DNA from: Firmicutes bacterium OM04-13BH
GTDB taxonomy: Bacteria > Bacillota > Clostridia > Lachnospirales > Lachnospiraceae
Reading direction: 5' to 3'
Length of the DNA: 64,000 nucleotides
Assembly: GCA_003481745.1 (NCBI GenBank)
Contig: QULP01000013.1
Location: 1-64,000, forward strand
Part shown: one piece after another, positions 1 through 6,924 of the stretch
Layout: each line of letters begins with the position of its first letter
Numbering within the stretch: position 1 is the stretch's first letter
Made by a program: the position numbers and the translations under genes
The notes under the pieces: generated by a model
Databases searched by the model: none
Told to the model about the DNA's origin: nothing
Seen by the model: only the letters and a program-made list of their open reading frames with translations

Positions 1-31
1 GTTTAAATTGTTTGTCATGTTGCTTTGCCAT
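1..31 (-). CDS. 5' end of a probable IS-type transposase (partial)
   Basis: On the minus strand an ATG at 31-29 follows a strong GAAGGAGG ribosome site at about 39-46, and a TACAAT-like -10 lies further upstream. The visible residues read MAKQHDKQFK before the window ends. That start resembles the first residues of IS3-type OrfA helix-turn-helix transposases, but ten residues cannot prove it. The gene continues outside the window. Confidence 0.4.
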   Translation of the reverse strand, partial: MAKQHDKQFK

Positions 32-180
32 ATGAGATCCTCCTTCAGCATGCCTCTATTGTATCATGCTTATGTGTATTTGGAATTTCTCATTTTGGCT
101 TGTACTATTTATATTCTAGCACCACGTGCATTCTTTTAAACATGCCGAAAAACTTTAGAAGGAGTGGAGGAAGGGGAGCT

Positions 181-1068
181 ATGAAAAATACAATAGAACA
201 GAAAATGACCATGATAGAGGAACAGTTAGCGCAGGAACTGAACAAAAGTAAGAGTGGCAAGTTAGGTGGTAAAATGCTTTCGCTGTTGGGCGCAGTAATT
301 GGTATAGCAGGAGTGATTCTGGGCGGCAAAATTGTGTTGGTAATCATCGGCGGTGTGCTTATCGGTTTGGGGCAAATGGTACAGGGTAAGTCCAGGGGAG
401 AGACAAGCCAGCAGGTATTTGATACCATTGTGCCGGATATGATGAGCATGATTTTTGAAGACGTACAGATAAATCCTGCTCCTCATCTTTTAGATGTGAA
501 AGATACAAATATTCCATTGCCAAATCACAGCTATTGCAGTGGCAGCGGGTATGTCCGAGGCATATATCGTGGTTTGACTACGGAATTGTGTACAATTGAG
601 TTAACAAGTGTCAGTGAAGTTCAGCGGGAGGAGACCGGTCTGTGGGAAAAGACGGAACAGAAGGTCTACACGGGACAGTGGATGCTGTGCGAGCTGAATC
701 AGGAATTTTCTACATGGCTGACAATCTGGCCTCGAGACAGGATGGATAAACTCTTCAACGCCCAGACAATTAAGACAAACAACGAGGCCTTTGACAAACG
801 CTTCAATCTGAGTAGTGATGATGTGCAGGCAGCCCTTCATATCCTGTCTTCTAGTCGCATAGCGCAGATTTTGACGTTGGCAGACTCTACCTTTGGTAGA
901 TTTTCTATGAACCTCAATTCCGATGGCAGGCTGTATATTGCAGTGCACAGCGGACGCGGTTTTTTTGATCTTGGCAAGGGGCGTGAAAATCCGGCACAGC
1001 TGTGCCAGCGTTTTACCAGCGAATTGAAATGGTTTACGGAGATGATGGATATATTTTGTTGTAGATGA
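181..1068 (+). CDS. DUF3137-family membrane protein
   Basis: A 295-residue protein. I chose the ATG at 181 because GGAGGAAGGGGAG lies just before it; the open frame extends upstream to 25 without a ribosome site. The N-terminus (about residues 1-25) is a charged, coiled-coil-like segment. A hydrophobic glycine-rich hairpin (about 30-62, GAVIGIAGVILGGK) then looks like two membrane segments. The soluble C-terminal part contains NNEAFDKRFNLSSDDVQAAL and a GRLYIAVHSGRGFF strand, as in DUF3137 proteins. The function of that family is unknown. It precedes the Wadjet relic but nothing links the two. Confidence 0.75.
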   Translation: MKNTIEQKMTMIEEQLAQELNKSKSGKLGGKMLSLLGAVIGIAGVILGGKIVLVIIGGVLIGLGQMVQGKSRGETSQQVFDTIVPDMMSMIFEDVQINPAPHLLDVKDTNIPLPNHSYCSGSGYVRGIYRGLTTELCTIELTSVSEVQREETGLWEKTEQKVYTGQWMLCELNQEFSTWLTIWPRDRMDKLFNAQTIKTNNEAFDKRFNLSSDDVQAALHILSSSRIAQILTLADSTFGRFSMNLNSDGRLYIAVHSGRGFFDLGKGRENPAQLCQRFTSELKWFTEMMDIFCCR

Positions 1069-1207
1069 TTTTTTTACCGCTTTACTAATAGTGCGCTTTG
1101 CAAAAAAATAAAATCGCACATTGAATAACAGTTACCTGCATGATATGATTAAATTTATCAAGCTATAGTTAATAGTTATAGGAGTTCATGAATAAAGGAG
1201 ATCTACC

Positions 1208-1735
1208 GTGCAGGTATCAGATAAGTTAATCAAACCCTTAACAGAAATAAAATATTTAAATGCGGATAATGTCAGCAGATATCGCTGTATTATGCGCGTT
1301 TTTTTTTGAAAACTATGAAAAATTGAAGTACTGGCTGTATCAGGAAGATATTTATGAAGAAATGATAAAAGATCCTTATTTTGCAGAGTATAAGCCTGAA
1401 CAATGCCAGCAGGATCTGGCTATGCTAGTGGAGTGGAAAAATTTGAACACGATTCAGGATACTAGAAAAGTAGCCTCTATCGAAGCATTTAAGAATAAAA
1501 AATACCGCTATTAGATGTCAGAATATAGTGTGGAAATTGAACGTTTGGTGCTACGTTTAGAGAATCTTTTTATTGAGGGTGCATCACTGGAGCCAACTTT
1601 ATTAGAACGAATCAGAAGAGAAATTGAGCGTTTTCCGGAAATGTCAGAGTTAGATGAAGATGAAGTTTATACCTGGTGGACGGATTTGAACCATGATTTT
1701 GTTCGTTTGAATCAAAATTATCAGGATTATATGGT
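1208..1735 (+). pseudogene. jetA: Wadjet type II JetA (TIGR02677) N-terminal remnant
   Basis: The gene begins with GTG at 1208 after AAAGGAG (1194-1200). The first 34 codons (MQVSDKLIKPLTEIKYLNAD...) are cut by a frameshift in a run of nine T at 1299-1307, where eight would keep the frame and nine create TGA. The next frame continues the same protein (FFENYEKLKYWLYQEDIYEEM, then AFKNKKYRY) to a TAG at 1512-1514, where the family normally has Gln. It then resumes with MSEYSVEIERLVLRLEN. Homology stops near DLNHDFVRLNQNYQDYM at about 1733. A full JetA is near 490 residues, so about 60 percent is missing. JetA is the kleisin-like subunit of the SMC plasmid-cleaving complex. Confidence 0.85.
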
Positions 1736-1737
1736 AT

Positions 1738-2234
1738 TCTTTTATCAGATTATGAAGGATACGTTGGATTATCGAAAGTGGTTTGAGTTTCAACTATTCT
1801 GCCAAAAAAGTGGAGAGCGGCAAAAAGAGTTGACAAACAGTGTTTTTGGAATATTTAGTGGCGGAGAAAAAGCGATGTCGATGTATGTGCCTTTATTTTC
1901 AGCAGTAGTTGCTAAATATCAGGGTGGAAGAGCAGACGCGCCTAGATTGATTTCACTGGATGAAGCGTTTGCCGGAGTAGATAATAAAAATATTCGGGAT
2001 ATGTTCCGCCTTATGACAGAATTCCAGTTTGACTTTATCATCAATTCTCAGGTGCTTTGGGGAGACTGTGATACTTTGGATGCACTTGCAATTTATCAGT
2101 TAATTCGTCCGGAAAATGCGAAATTTGTTACGGTGATGCCATATCTCTGGAATGGGCATAAAAAAGAGTTGTTAGAAGATGAGGAAAAGGTAGAAGAGAG
2201 AGGAATCGAGATTGAGCAGGCGGCAAGAATCTGA
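1738..2234 (+). pseudogene. jetC: Wadjet type II JetC (TIGR02680) SMC C-terminal remnant
   Basis: Only the last part of the SMC-like ATPase survives, about 160 residues of a protein normally near 1,350. It keeps the DTLDYRKWFEF strand, the ABC signature FSGGEKAMSMYVPLF (1849-1893) and the Walker B/D-loop LISLDEAFAGVD (1944-1980). The N-terminal Walker A half, the coiled coils and the hinge are gone. It is fused in frame to the JetA remnant through residues VFFYQIMK, and JetB (TIGR02678), which normally lies between, is absent. One large internal deletion explains this. An intact ATPase head cannot form, so the system should be dead. Confidence 0.87.
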
Positions 2235-3063
2235 GCAACTGAAGAAATGTGTAGAATATTTTCGGCAAAACTCAGTATGGGAAAAGGTACTGAACGGTTT
2301 TTTTGAAAAATATGCTTCTTATGGAAGATTCTCAGGGAGCGTTCGTGTTCAGAGCTTATCGCCGGAAGAACTGGAAGAATTGGAAGGATTCTTTGGAAAA
2401 AGTTTTCATCGGCAAAAAAGTGTGACAATCTCTGCTGAAAAATTTCAAAAAGTATTAGAAAATAGTCGCTATAAAGGACTTGCACCGGAAGAGATTTTGG
2501 AAAGCTATTTTGGAAAAGCACTGTGTAGCAAACAAGAAGAAAGAATCTTAAAGGCGCAGAAACAGCAGGAATTGCTACTGCGCATGAGTAGCGAGTATGA
2601 GGGGACACCGGCACAGGTGGAGTTGGAATATTTCATGCAAATGCTGAAAGGAAATTCCAGGGAAGATTTTGAAGAACTGGAGCAACAGTTAAAGCTTTCC
2701 GCAGAAATATTTAATAAACTGCCATACAGGAAAACACAAAAAATATATCTGGCAGTTTTTGCTGCAATGGTGACTGGAAATCCACATGCATTTGACCAAG
2801 GCACTGTGGGAGGCAGACTTCTTTATCAGATAATTCAGAGAAATTTGGAATTACGAAATTTAATAATAGGGCAAATAGAGACCTTTCCGGCCTATAAAAG
2901 ACAGAGAAGTTTTCTTGCAGCCGGAATTTTGCTGGATGATGTTTCGAATTCTGTAATGTTGTATCGGGTGGAGGCAGTGAAAAAAGATGGAGATATGCAT
3001 AGTGGAGTGGCGGGATTTCAAAAAGAGCAGGATATCAGGAACGGCTGTTTATTTCATAAATAA
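2212..3063 (+). pseudogene. jetD: Wadjet type II JetD (TIGR02679), C-terminally truncated
   Basis: Starts at TTG 2212, overlapping the JetC remnant by 23 bp as expected for the operon, and gives 283 residues against about 400 in the family. The N-terminal recognition part is present (SLSPEELEELEGFFGK), as are FDQGTVGGRLLYQIIQRNL and AAGILLDDVSNSVMLYRV. The frame then ends with RNGCLFHK, so the C-terminal TOPRIM-like nuclease half (DUF2399) is missing. JetD cleaves plasmid DNA in intact systems and this copy cannot. Adjacent sequence (3064-3180) shows no continuation in any frame; a long hairpin lies there instead. Confidence 0.8.
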
Positions 3064-3081
3064 AATCCTTTCGTTTGTCAT

Positions 3082-3118
3082 AGGCTCTTCCCACTTCCCT
3101 TGGAGGTGGGAGGAGCCT
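3082..3118. repeat. 17-bp imperfect hairpin after truncated jetD
   Basis: Arms 3082-3098 and 3102-3118 pair over 17 bp with two G-U positions and a 3-base loop. No T-run follows, so it is not a standard terminator. It sits exactly where JetD homology is lost and could be the end of a mobile element (subterminal hairpins are typical of IS200/IS605-type ends) or an attenuating structure. Confidence 0.5.
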
Positions 3119-3219
3119 TGTAAATTCGTTTGGCACTCCCACAGAAACTTCTTCAAATTTACTATCCCATGAGAATGTCGGGAGTCAAGCGGATATTCGC
3201 AATCCGCTTTGCTACTTGC

Positions 3220-3678
3220 TCATAGCCGCAGTCCTTTAATATCTTTAATGCGTGATAAGATGGTATTGCAGCTGCAGCTGATAACACCAGGCAGGGTGTC
3301 AATGACATTGTACAGGAAGTGTTCCATTTCATCACTTGACGAAGCAATGGCATGTACATGAAGTTTGTCTCTTCCTGTAACACGGTAAATCTGTGTAACT
3401 GTATCATTTTTATACAATATATCTGTTATCTGTGATAGATGCTCTGGCTTTGTTTCGATTTCAAAATAGCATGATACAGCACCACTAATTTTTTGAGGGT
3501 TTATTATTGTTGTATATTCTTCGATTACACCTTTTTTCTCCAAACTTTGAATTCGGGCTTTTACTGCTACTCTGGAAATACCGGTTTTTTCACCAATATC
3601 AGAGTAAGAGATACGTGCATTTTCTATAAGCAACTGGATAATCTTCTGATCCAGTTCATCTAAACCGTCTAGGTACAT
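3220..3678 (-). CDS. Lrp/AsnC-family transcriptional regulator
   Basis: A 152-residue protein of normal length for the family. An N-terminal winged HTH (about residues 7-55: LDQKIIQLLIENARISYSDIG, then SRVAVKARIQSLEKKGVI) is followed by an AsnC/RAM ligand-binding domain (about 65-145) with the YRVTGRDKLHVHAIA stretch. It is transcribed away from the MATE exporter at 3856, sharing a 177-bp divergent promoter region. An amino acid-responsive control of that exporter is an inference from position. Confidence 0.88.
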   Translation of the reverse strand: MYLDGLDELDQKIIQLLIENARISYSDIGEKTGISRVAVKARIQSLEKKGVIEEYTTIINPQKISGAVSCYFEIETKPEHLSQITDILYKNDTVTQIYRVTGRDKLHVHAIASSSDEMEHFLYNVIDTLPGVISCSCNTILSRIKDIKGLRL

Positions 3679-3755
3679 AATAGTCTCTCCTGTAAAATAA
3701 TGTCCATTGCATATTAAATATCATATCATTCATATTACAAAAAGTAAACAATAGC

Positions 3756-3784
3756 TTGACTTGGTTACTGTGACTACATATAAT
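3756..3784 (+). promoter_or_regulatory. Sigma-A promoter of the MATE gene
   Basis: TTGACT (3756-3761) and TATAAT (3779-3784) are separated by exactly 17 bp, and the MATE start codon lies 72 bp downstream. The region is shared with the divergent Lrp gene, whose product may bind here. Confidence 0.75.
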
Positions 3785-3855
3785 TATTACATAACGAAAC
3801 TTATAACTTACATTTCGAAAATACAAAAAATTCTGATGGAGGAGAAAATAAGATA

Positions 3856-5181
3856 ATGTCAAAGGATGAATATTTGATCACAGATGCGCCTCTGAAAGCA
3901 TTGACTGTTTTTGCAATGCCTATGATTTTAGGCAGCTTTTTTCAACAAGTATATAATATGGCTGATTCTATTATCGTTGGTCAGTTTGTCGGCTCTTCTG
4001 CACTTGCGGCAGTTGGTGCTTGCGCTGCACTTACGAATGTCTTCATTTGTATAGCCTTGGGTGCCGGTGTGGGCGCAGGGGTGCTTGTGAGCCGTTATTT
4101 TGGAGCCAGAGATTATAGTAAAATGAAAACAATCGTGTCAACATCATTGATTAGCTTTCTGATTCTAAGTATGCTTCTGGGGGTTTTTGGTTTTTGCTTT
4201 TCCCGTTCAATGATGAACTTATTACAGACACCAGCTGATATACTGGATGAAGCAGTGCTGTATCTTCGCGTTTATTTTGTAGGCTTTCCGTTTCTGTTTA
4301 TGTACAATATCCTTTCAACGATGTTCACATCTATCGGAGAGTCAAAAATTCCATTGGGTCTTTTGATATTCTCTTCTGTTTTGAATATATTTATGGATCT
4401 TTGGATGGTGGCCGGACTTGGTCTGGGTGTGTTCGGCGCAGCCCTTGCAACTCTCATTGCACAGGGGATTTCCGCAGTGTTTTCGCTTTTGATTTTCTTT
4501 AGTCGGATGCGCCGATATAAAAGTCATTTTGCCTGGTTTAATGGGCAGGAGTTGTATTCTATGCTTCAAATCGCCGTGCCATCAATTCTCCAACAGTCCA
4601 CAGTATCAATTGGTATGATGATCGTACAGGCAGTTGTAAATCCATTTGGTACACAGGCACTCGCTGGTTATTCAGCAACGATGCGGGTGGAAAATGTTTT
4701 TTCATTGATCTTTGTATCTATTGGAAATGCAGTCTCACCGTATGTATCCCAGAATCTTGGCGCAAAGAAACCCAAGCGTATCAAAAAAGGGTATCATGCT
4801 GCACTGGTATTGGATCTGTGTTTTGCAGTTCTTGCTTTTATAATCATTGAAACACTGCATACTCAAATTTCCTCGTTATTTCTGGGTAAGGATGGAACCG
4901 CTTTGGCATATCAGGTGTCCGGGGATTATATGAGATGGCTCGGCTGCTTTTTTATTTTTATGGGTATCAAGATGGCAACGGATGGAGTTCTTCGCGGACT
5001 TGGAATCATGCAGCCTTTTCTCATTGCGAATATGGTAAACCTGGCAATCCGTCTGTCAGTTGCTTTGCTCTGTGCACCTCGTTTTGGCATCTCATTTGTC
5101 TGGCTTGCTGTACCAGCTGGCTGGTTTGCAAATTTTCTGATTTCCTATGTGGCACTCAGAAAATCGTGGAAAAAATTATAA
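3856..5181 (+). CDS. MATE-family multidrug/metabolite exporter
   Basis: A 441-residue polytopic membrane protein; the ATG at 3856 follows GGAGGAG at about 3839. It shows the two-fold repeated MATE architecture of about 12 helices, with family hallmarks such as PMILGSFFQQVYNMADSIIVG in helix 1 and PSILQQSTVSIGMMIVQ at the start of the second half. MATE proteins export cationic drugs or metabolites using H+ or Na+; the substrate cannot be read from sequence. The marR gene begins 75 bp downstream with its own promoter, and the Lrp gene is divergent. Confidence 0.92.
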   Translation: MSKDEYLITDAPLKALTVFAMPMILGSFFQQVYNMADSIIVGQFVGSSALAAVGACAALTNVFICIALGAGVGAGVLVSRYFGARDYSKMKTIVSTSLISFLILSMLLGVFGFCFSRSMMNLLQTPADILDEAVLYLRVYFVGFPFLFMYNILSTMFTSIGESKIPLGLLIFSSVLNIFMDLWMVAGLGLGVFGAALATLIAQGISAVFSLLIFFSRMRRYKSHFAWFNGQELYSMLQIAVPSILQQSTVSIGMMIVQAVVNPFGTQALAGYSATMRVENVFSLIFVSIGNAVSPYVSQNLGAKKPKRIKKGYHAALVLDLCFAVLAFIIIETLHTQISSLFLGKDGTALAYQVSGDYMRWLGCFFIFMGIKMATDGVLRGLGIMQPFLIANMVNLAIRLSVALLCAPRFGISFVWLAVPAGWFANFLISYVALRKSWKKL

Positions 5182-5188
5182 GTAAGGG

Positions 5189-5233
5189 TTGACAAGGGGA
5201 TATAGACACCATATAATCGTTCTAAATAGAACG
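5189..5233 (+). promoter_or_regulatory. marR promoter with palindromic operator
   Basis: TTGACA (5189-5194) and TATAAT (5212-5217) have a 17-bp spacer, a consensus sigma-A promoter. Directly after the -10 lies the perfect palindrome CGTTCTAAATAGAACG (5218-5233, 7-bp arms, 2-bp centre), covering the expected transcription start. This position fits autorepression by the MarR protein encoded 24 bp further on. Confidence 0.85.
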
Positions 5234-5256
5234 AAGTGAAAGGAAGGAGAAACGCT

Positions 5257-5697
5257 ATGTTTTTTTGGGATCAACATAAGACAATCTCAAGTTGTTATGA
5301 AATGCTTTCAAGAAAAGTATGTGAGAAATACCAGTTAACACAGATGGAATATGACATACTGATATTTTTGCATAACAATCCACGGCATAATACGGCAGCG
5401 GAGATTGTCAAAATCCGCAAATCCACAAAATCTCATGTGTCCTCTTCCTTGAAAAATCTTGAAAGCAGAGACCTGGTAAAGCGAGTCCAAAGCACTGACA
5501 ATAAGAAGCATATCGAGATTGTTTTATTGGAGGCAGCTATTCCGATCATAGAAGATGGAATTAAAGTGCAGAATGAGTTTGCAAAAACGGTCTTGCAGGG
5601 ACTAACCCAAGAAGAAAGGCGCATATGTACAGAAATATTTAATAAAATATGTAAAAATGCGGATGAATACTTAAAAACGGGCGGAGTGAAAGAATGA
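5257..5697 (+). CDS. MarR-family transcriptional regulator
   Basis: A 146-residue protein; the start at ATG 5257 (MFFWDQHKTISSCYEM) is preceded by AAGGAAGGAG. A winged HTH spans about residues 30-95 (TQMEYDILIFLHNNPRHNTAAEI, a recognition helix in KSTKSHVSSSLKNLESRDLV, and a wing with STDNKKHIEIVL), flanked by helices for dimerisation. Its promoter carries a perfect palindrome over the start site, so autorepression released by a ligand is likely. The neighbouring MATE exporter is a natural second target, though I see no identical palindrome before it. Confidence 0.9.
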   Translation: MFFWDQHKTISSCYEMLSRKVCEKYQLTQMEYDILIFLHNNPRHNTAAEIVKIRKSTKSHVSSSLKNLESRDLVKRVQSTDNKKHIEIVLLEAAIPIIEDGIKVQNEFAKTVLQGLTQEERRICTEIFNKICKNADEYLKTGGVKE

Positions 5698-5703
5698 AAA
5701 AAG

Positions 5704-5759
5704 ATAAATGAGTAGTGAAAACCCATAGGTTTGCCTATGGGTTTTCACTACTCATTTAT
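5704..5759. repeat. Perfect 26-bp inverted repeat (4-nt loop)
   Basis: The left arm 5704-5729 and right arm 5734-5759 are exact reverse complements over 26 bp with loop TTTG. It starts 7 bp after the marR stop codon. It may act as a terminator for marR, but there is no T-run beyond the stem on either side, and its length and perfection are more like a mobile or processed hairpin element. Confidence 0.85.
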
Positions 5760-5841
5760 AAATCAAAGGATAAAAAGTAGTCTGACTGAAAATGGGGTTT
5801 GGAAAAGTCAGCGTGAAATATTCATGGAAAGGAACGAAAAG

Positions 5842-6774
5842 ATGAAGAGTGAAATTGTATTATTTACAGATGGTGATGTTAATATAGAAGTTCAAATTAA
5901 TCCTGAGCAAGAGACTGTCTGGCTGACTCAAAAACAAATGGAAGCGTTGTTTGAGGTTAAGCGCGCTACAGTAAGCAAACATATCTCAAATATTCTTGCT
6001 TCAGGAGAATTGGATGAGACTTCTGTCGGCTTTTCCGACAGAAGTACGGGGGGAAGAAAACCTAAGATTTATAATTTGGATATGATTTTGTCTGTAGGGT
6101 ATCGAGTTCATTCCAAAAGAGGTATCGCTTTCAGAAAATGGGTCAATAGTGTTCTTAAACAGTTTATTTTGAAAGGCTATGCGCTCAATGAAAATCATCT
6201 TCAGGCACTTAGGAAAACAGTTGATATTCAGTCAAGGATGCTTGTGGATGCACTTGACATAGAAGAAAAAAATGTGCTCAGAGCTATAAATGAATACACG
6301 GATGCATTGATTCTTCTGGATCAATATGACCACCAGGCATTAAGTAAGCCAGAGGGAAGTACTCCGATATACCGCATTACTTATGAAGATTGTGTTCAGA
6401 TGGTTGGACAGATGAAGGATTCTTTTGAAACAGATGTATTTGGTGTGGAAAAAGAGACCGGTAAGGTAGAAGGAATTATTGCTGCAGTTTACCAAAGTGT
6501 ATTTGGACAAGATGCGTATCCGTCTTTGGAAGAGAAAGCGGCAAATTTATTGTATTTTATGATAAAAGATCATCCATACGCAGATGGCTGTAAAAGAATT
6601 GCCGCATCACTGTTCCTGGAATTTTTAGACAAGAACAATGCGCTGTTTCAGGATGGAGAGAAGAGACTCAGTGATGGAACGTTAGTAGCAATTACATTAA
6701 TGATTGCTGAATCAAAAGCGGAAGAAAAAGATGTAATGGTAAAATTGGTAATGAATCTGTTGAGGTTAAATTAA
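5842..6774 (+). CDS. RhuM-type protein with C-terminal Fic/Doc domain
   Basis: A 310-residue protein; the ATG at 5842 is chosen because GGAAAGGA lies 8 bp before it (another ATG is at 5824). The N-terminal RhuM domain (about residues 10-125) contains VWLTQKQMEALFEVKRATVS and a KRGIAFRKWVNSVLKQ helix, as in virulence-associated RhuM proteins. The C-terminal part (about 190-300) is Fic/Doc-like with HPYADGCKRIAASLFLEFL, in which the usual GNxR-type Asn is Cys. Fic proteins usually transfer AMP or phosphate to target proteins. No antitoxin gene adjoins it. Role in defence or toxicity is an inference. Confidence 0.82.
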   Translation: MKSEIVLFTDGDVNIEVQINPEQETVWLTQKQMEALFEVKRATVSKHISNILASGELDETSVGFSDRSTGGRKPKIYNLDMILSVGYRVHSKRGIAFRKWVNSVLKQFILKGYALNENHLQALRKTVDIQSRMLVDALDIEEKNVLRAINEYTDALILLDQYDHQALSKPEGSTPIYRITYEDCVQMVGQMKDSFETDVFGVEKETGKVEGIIAAVYQSVFGQDAYPSLEEKAANLLYFMIKDHPYADGCKRIAASLFLEFLDKNNALFQDGEKRLSDGTLVAITLMIAESKAEEKDVMVKLVMNLLRLN

Positions 6775-6924
6775 ATTTAATGATATCCACAAAAAAGACA
6801 AAAATAAGAGTGCATTGTTGACCGAAGTTAACAATACAAGATATAATGATGAAAAAGGTAGGGAAAACGATAAATAGAAAATCAGTGCCGGGTAATAATC
6901 TGGTAGATTGTGGAGAAAAGAGCA

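Noticed and set aside
25..180. Upstream extension of the DUF3137 gene
   Set aside because: No ribosome site near 25, and the first 52 residues do not look like the family; a strong site precedes ATG 181.
1515..2234. Intact novel 239-residue ATPase
   Set aside because: The first 72 residues are JetA and the rest JetC; Walker A is missing, so it is a deletion scar.
5731..5841. Extended start of the RhuM-Fic gene
   Set aside because: It would begin inside the 26-bp hairpin; GGAAAGGA before 5842 fits better.
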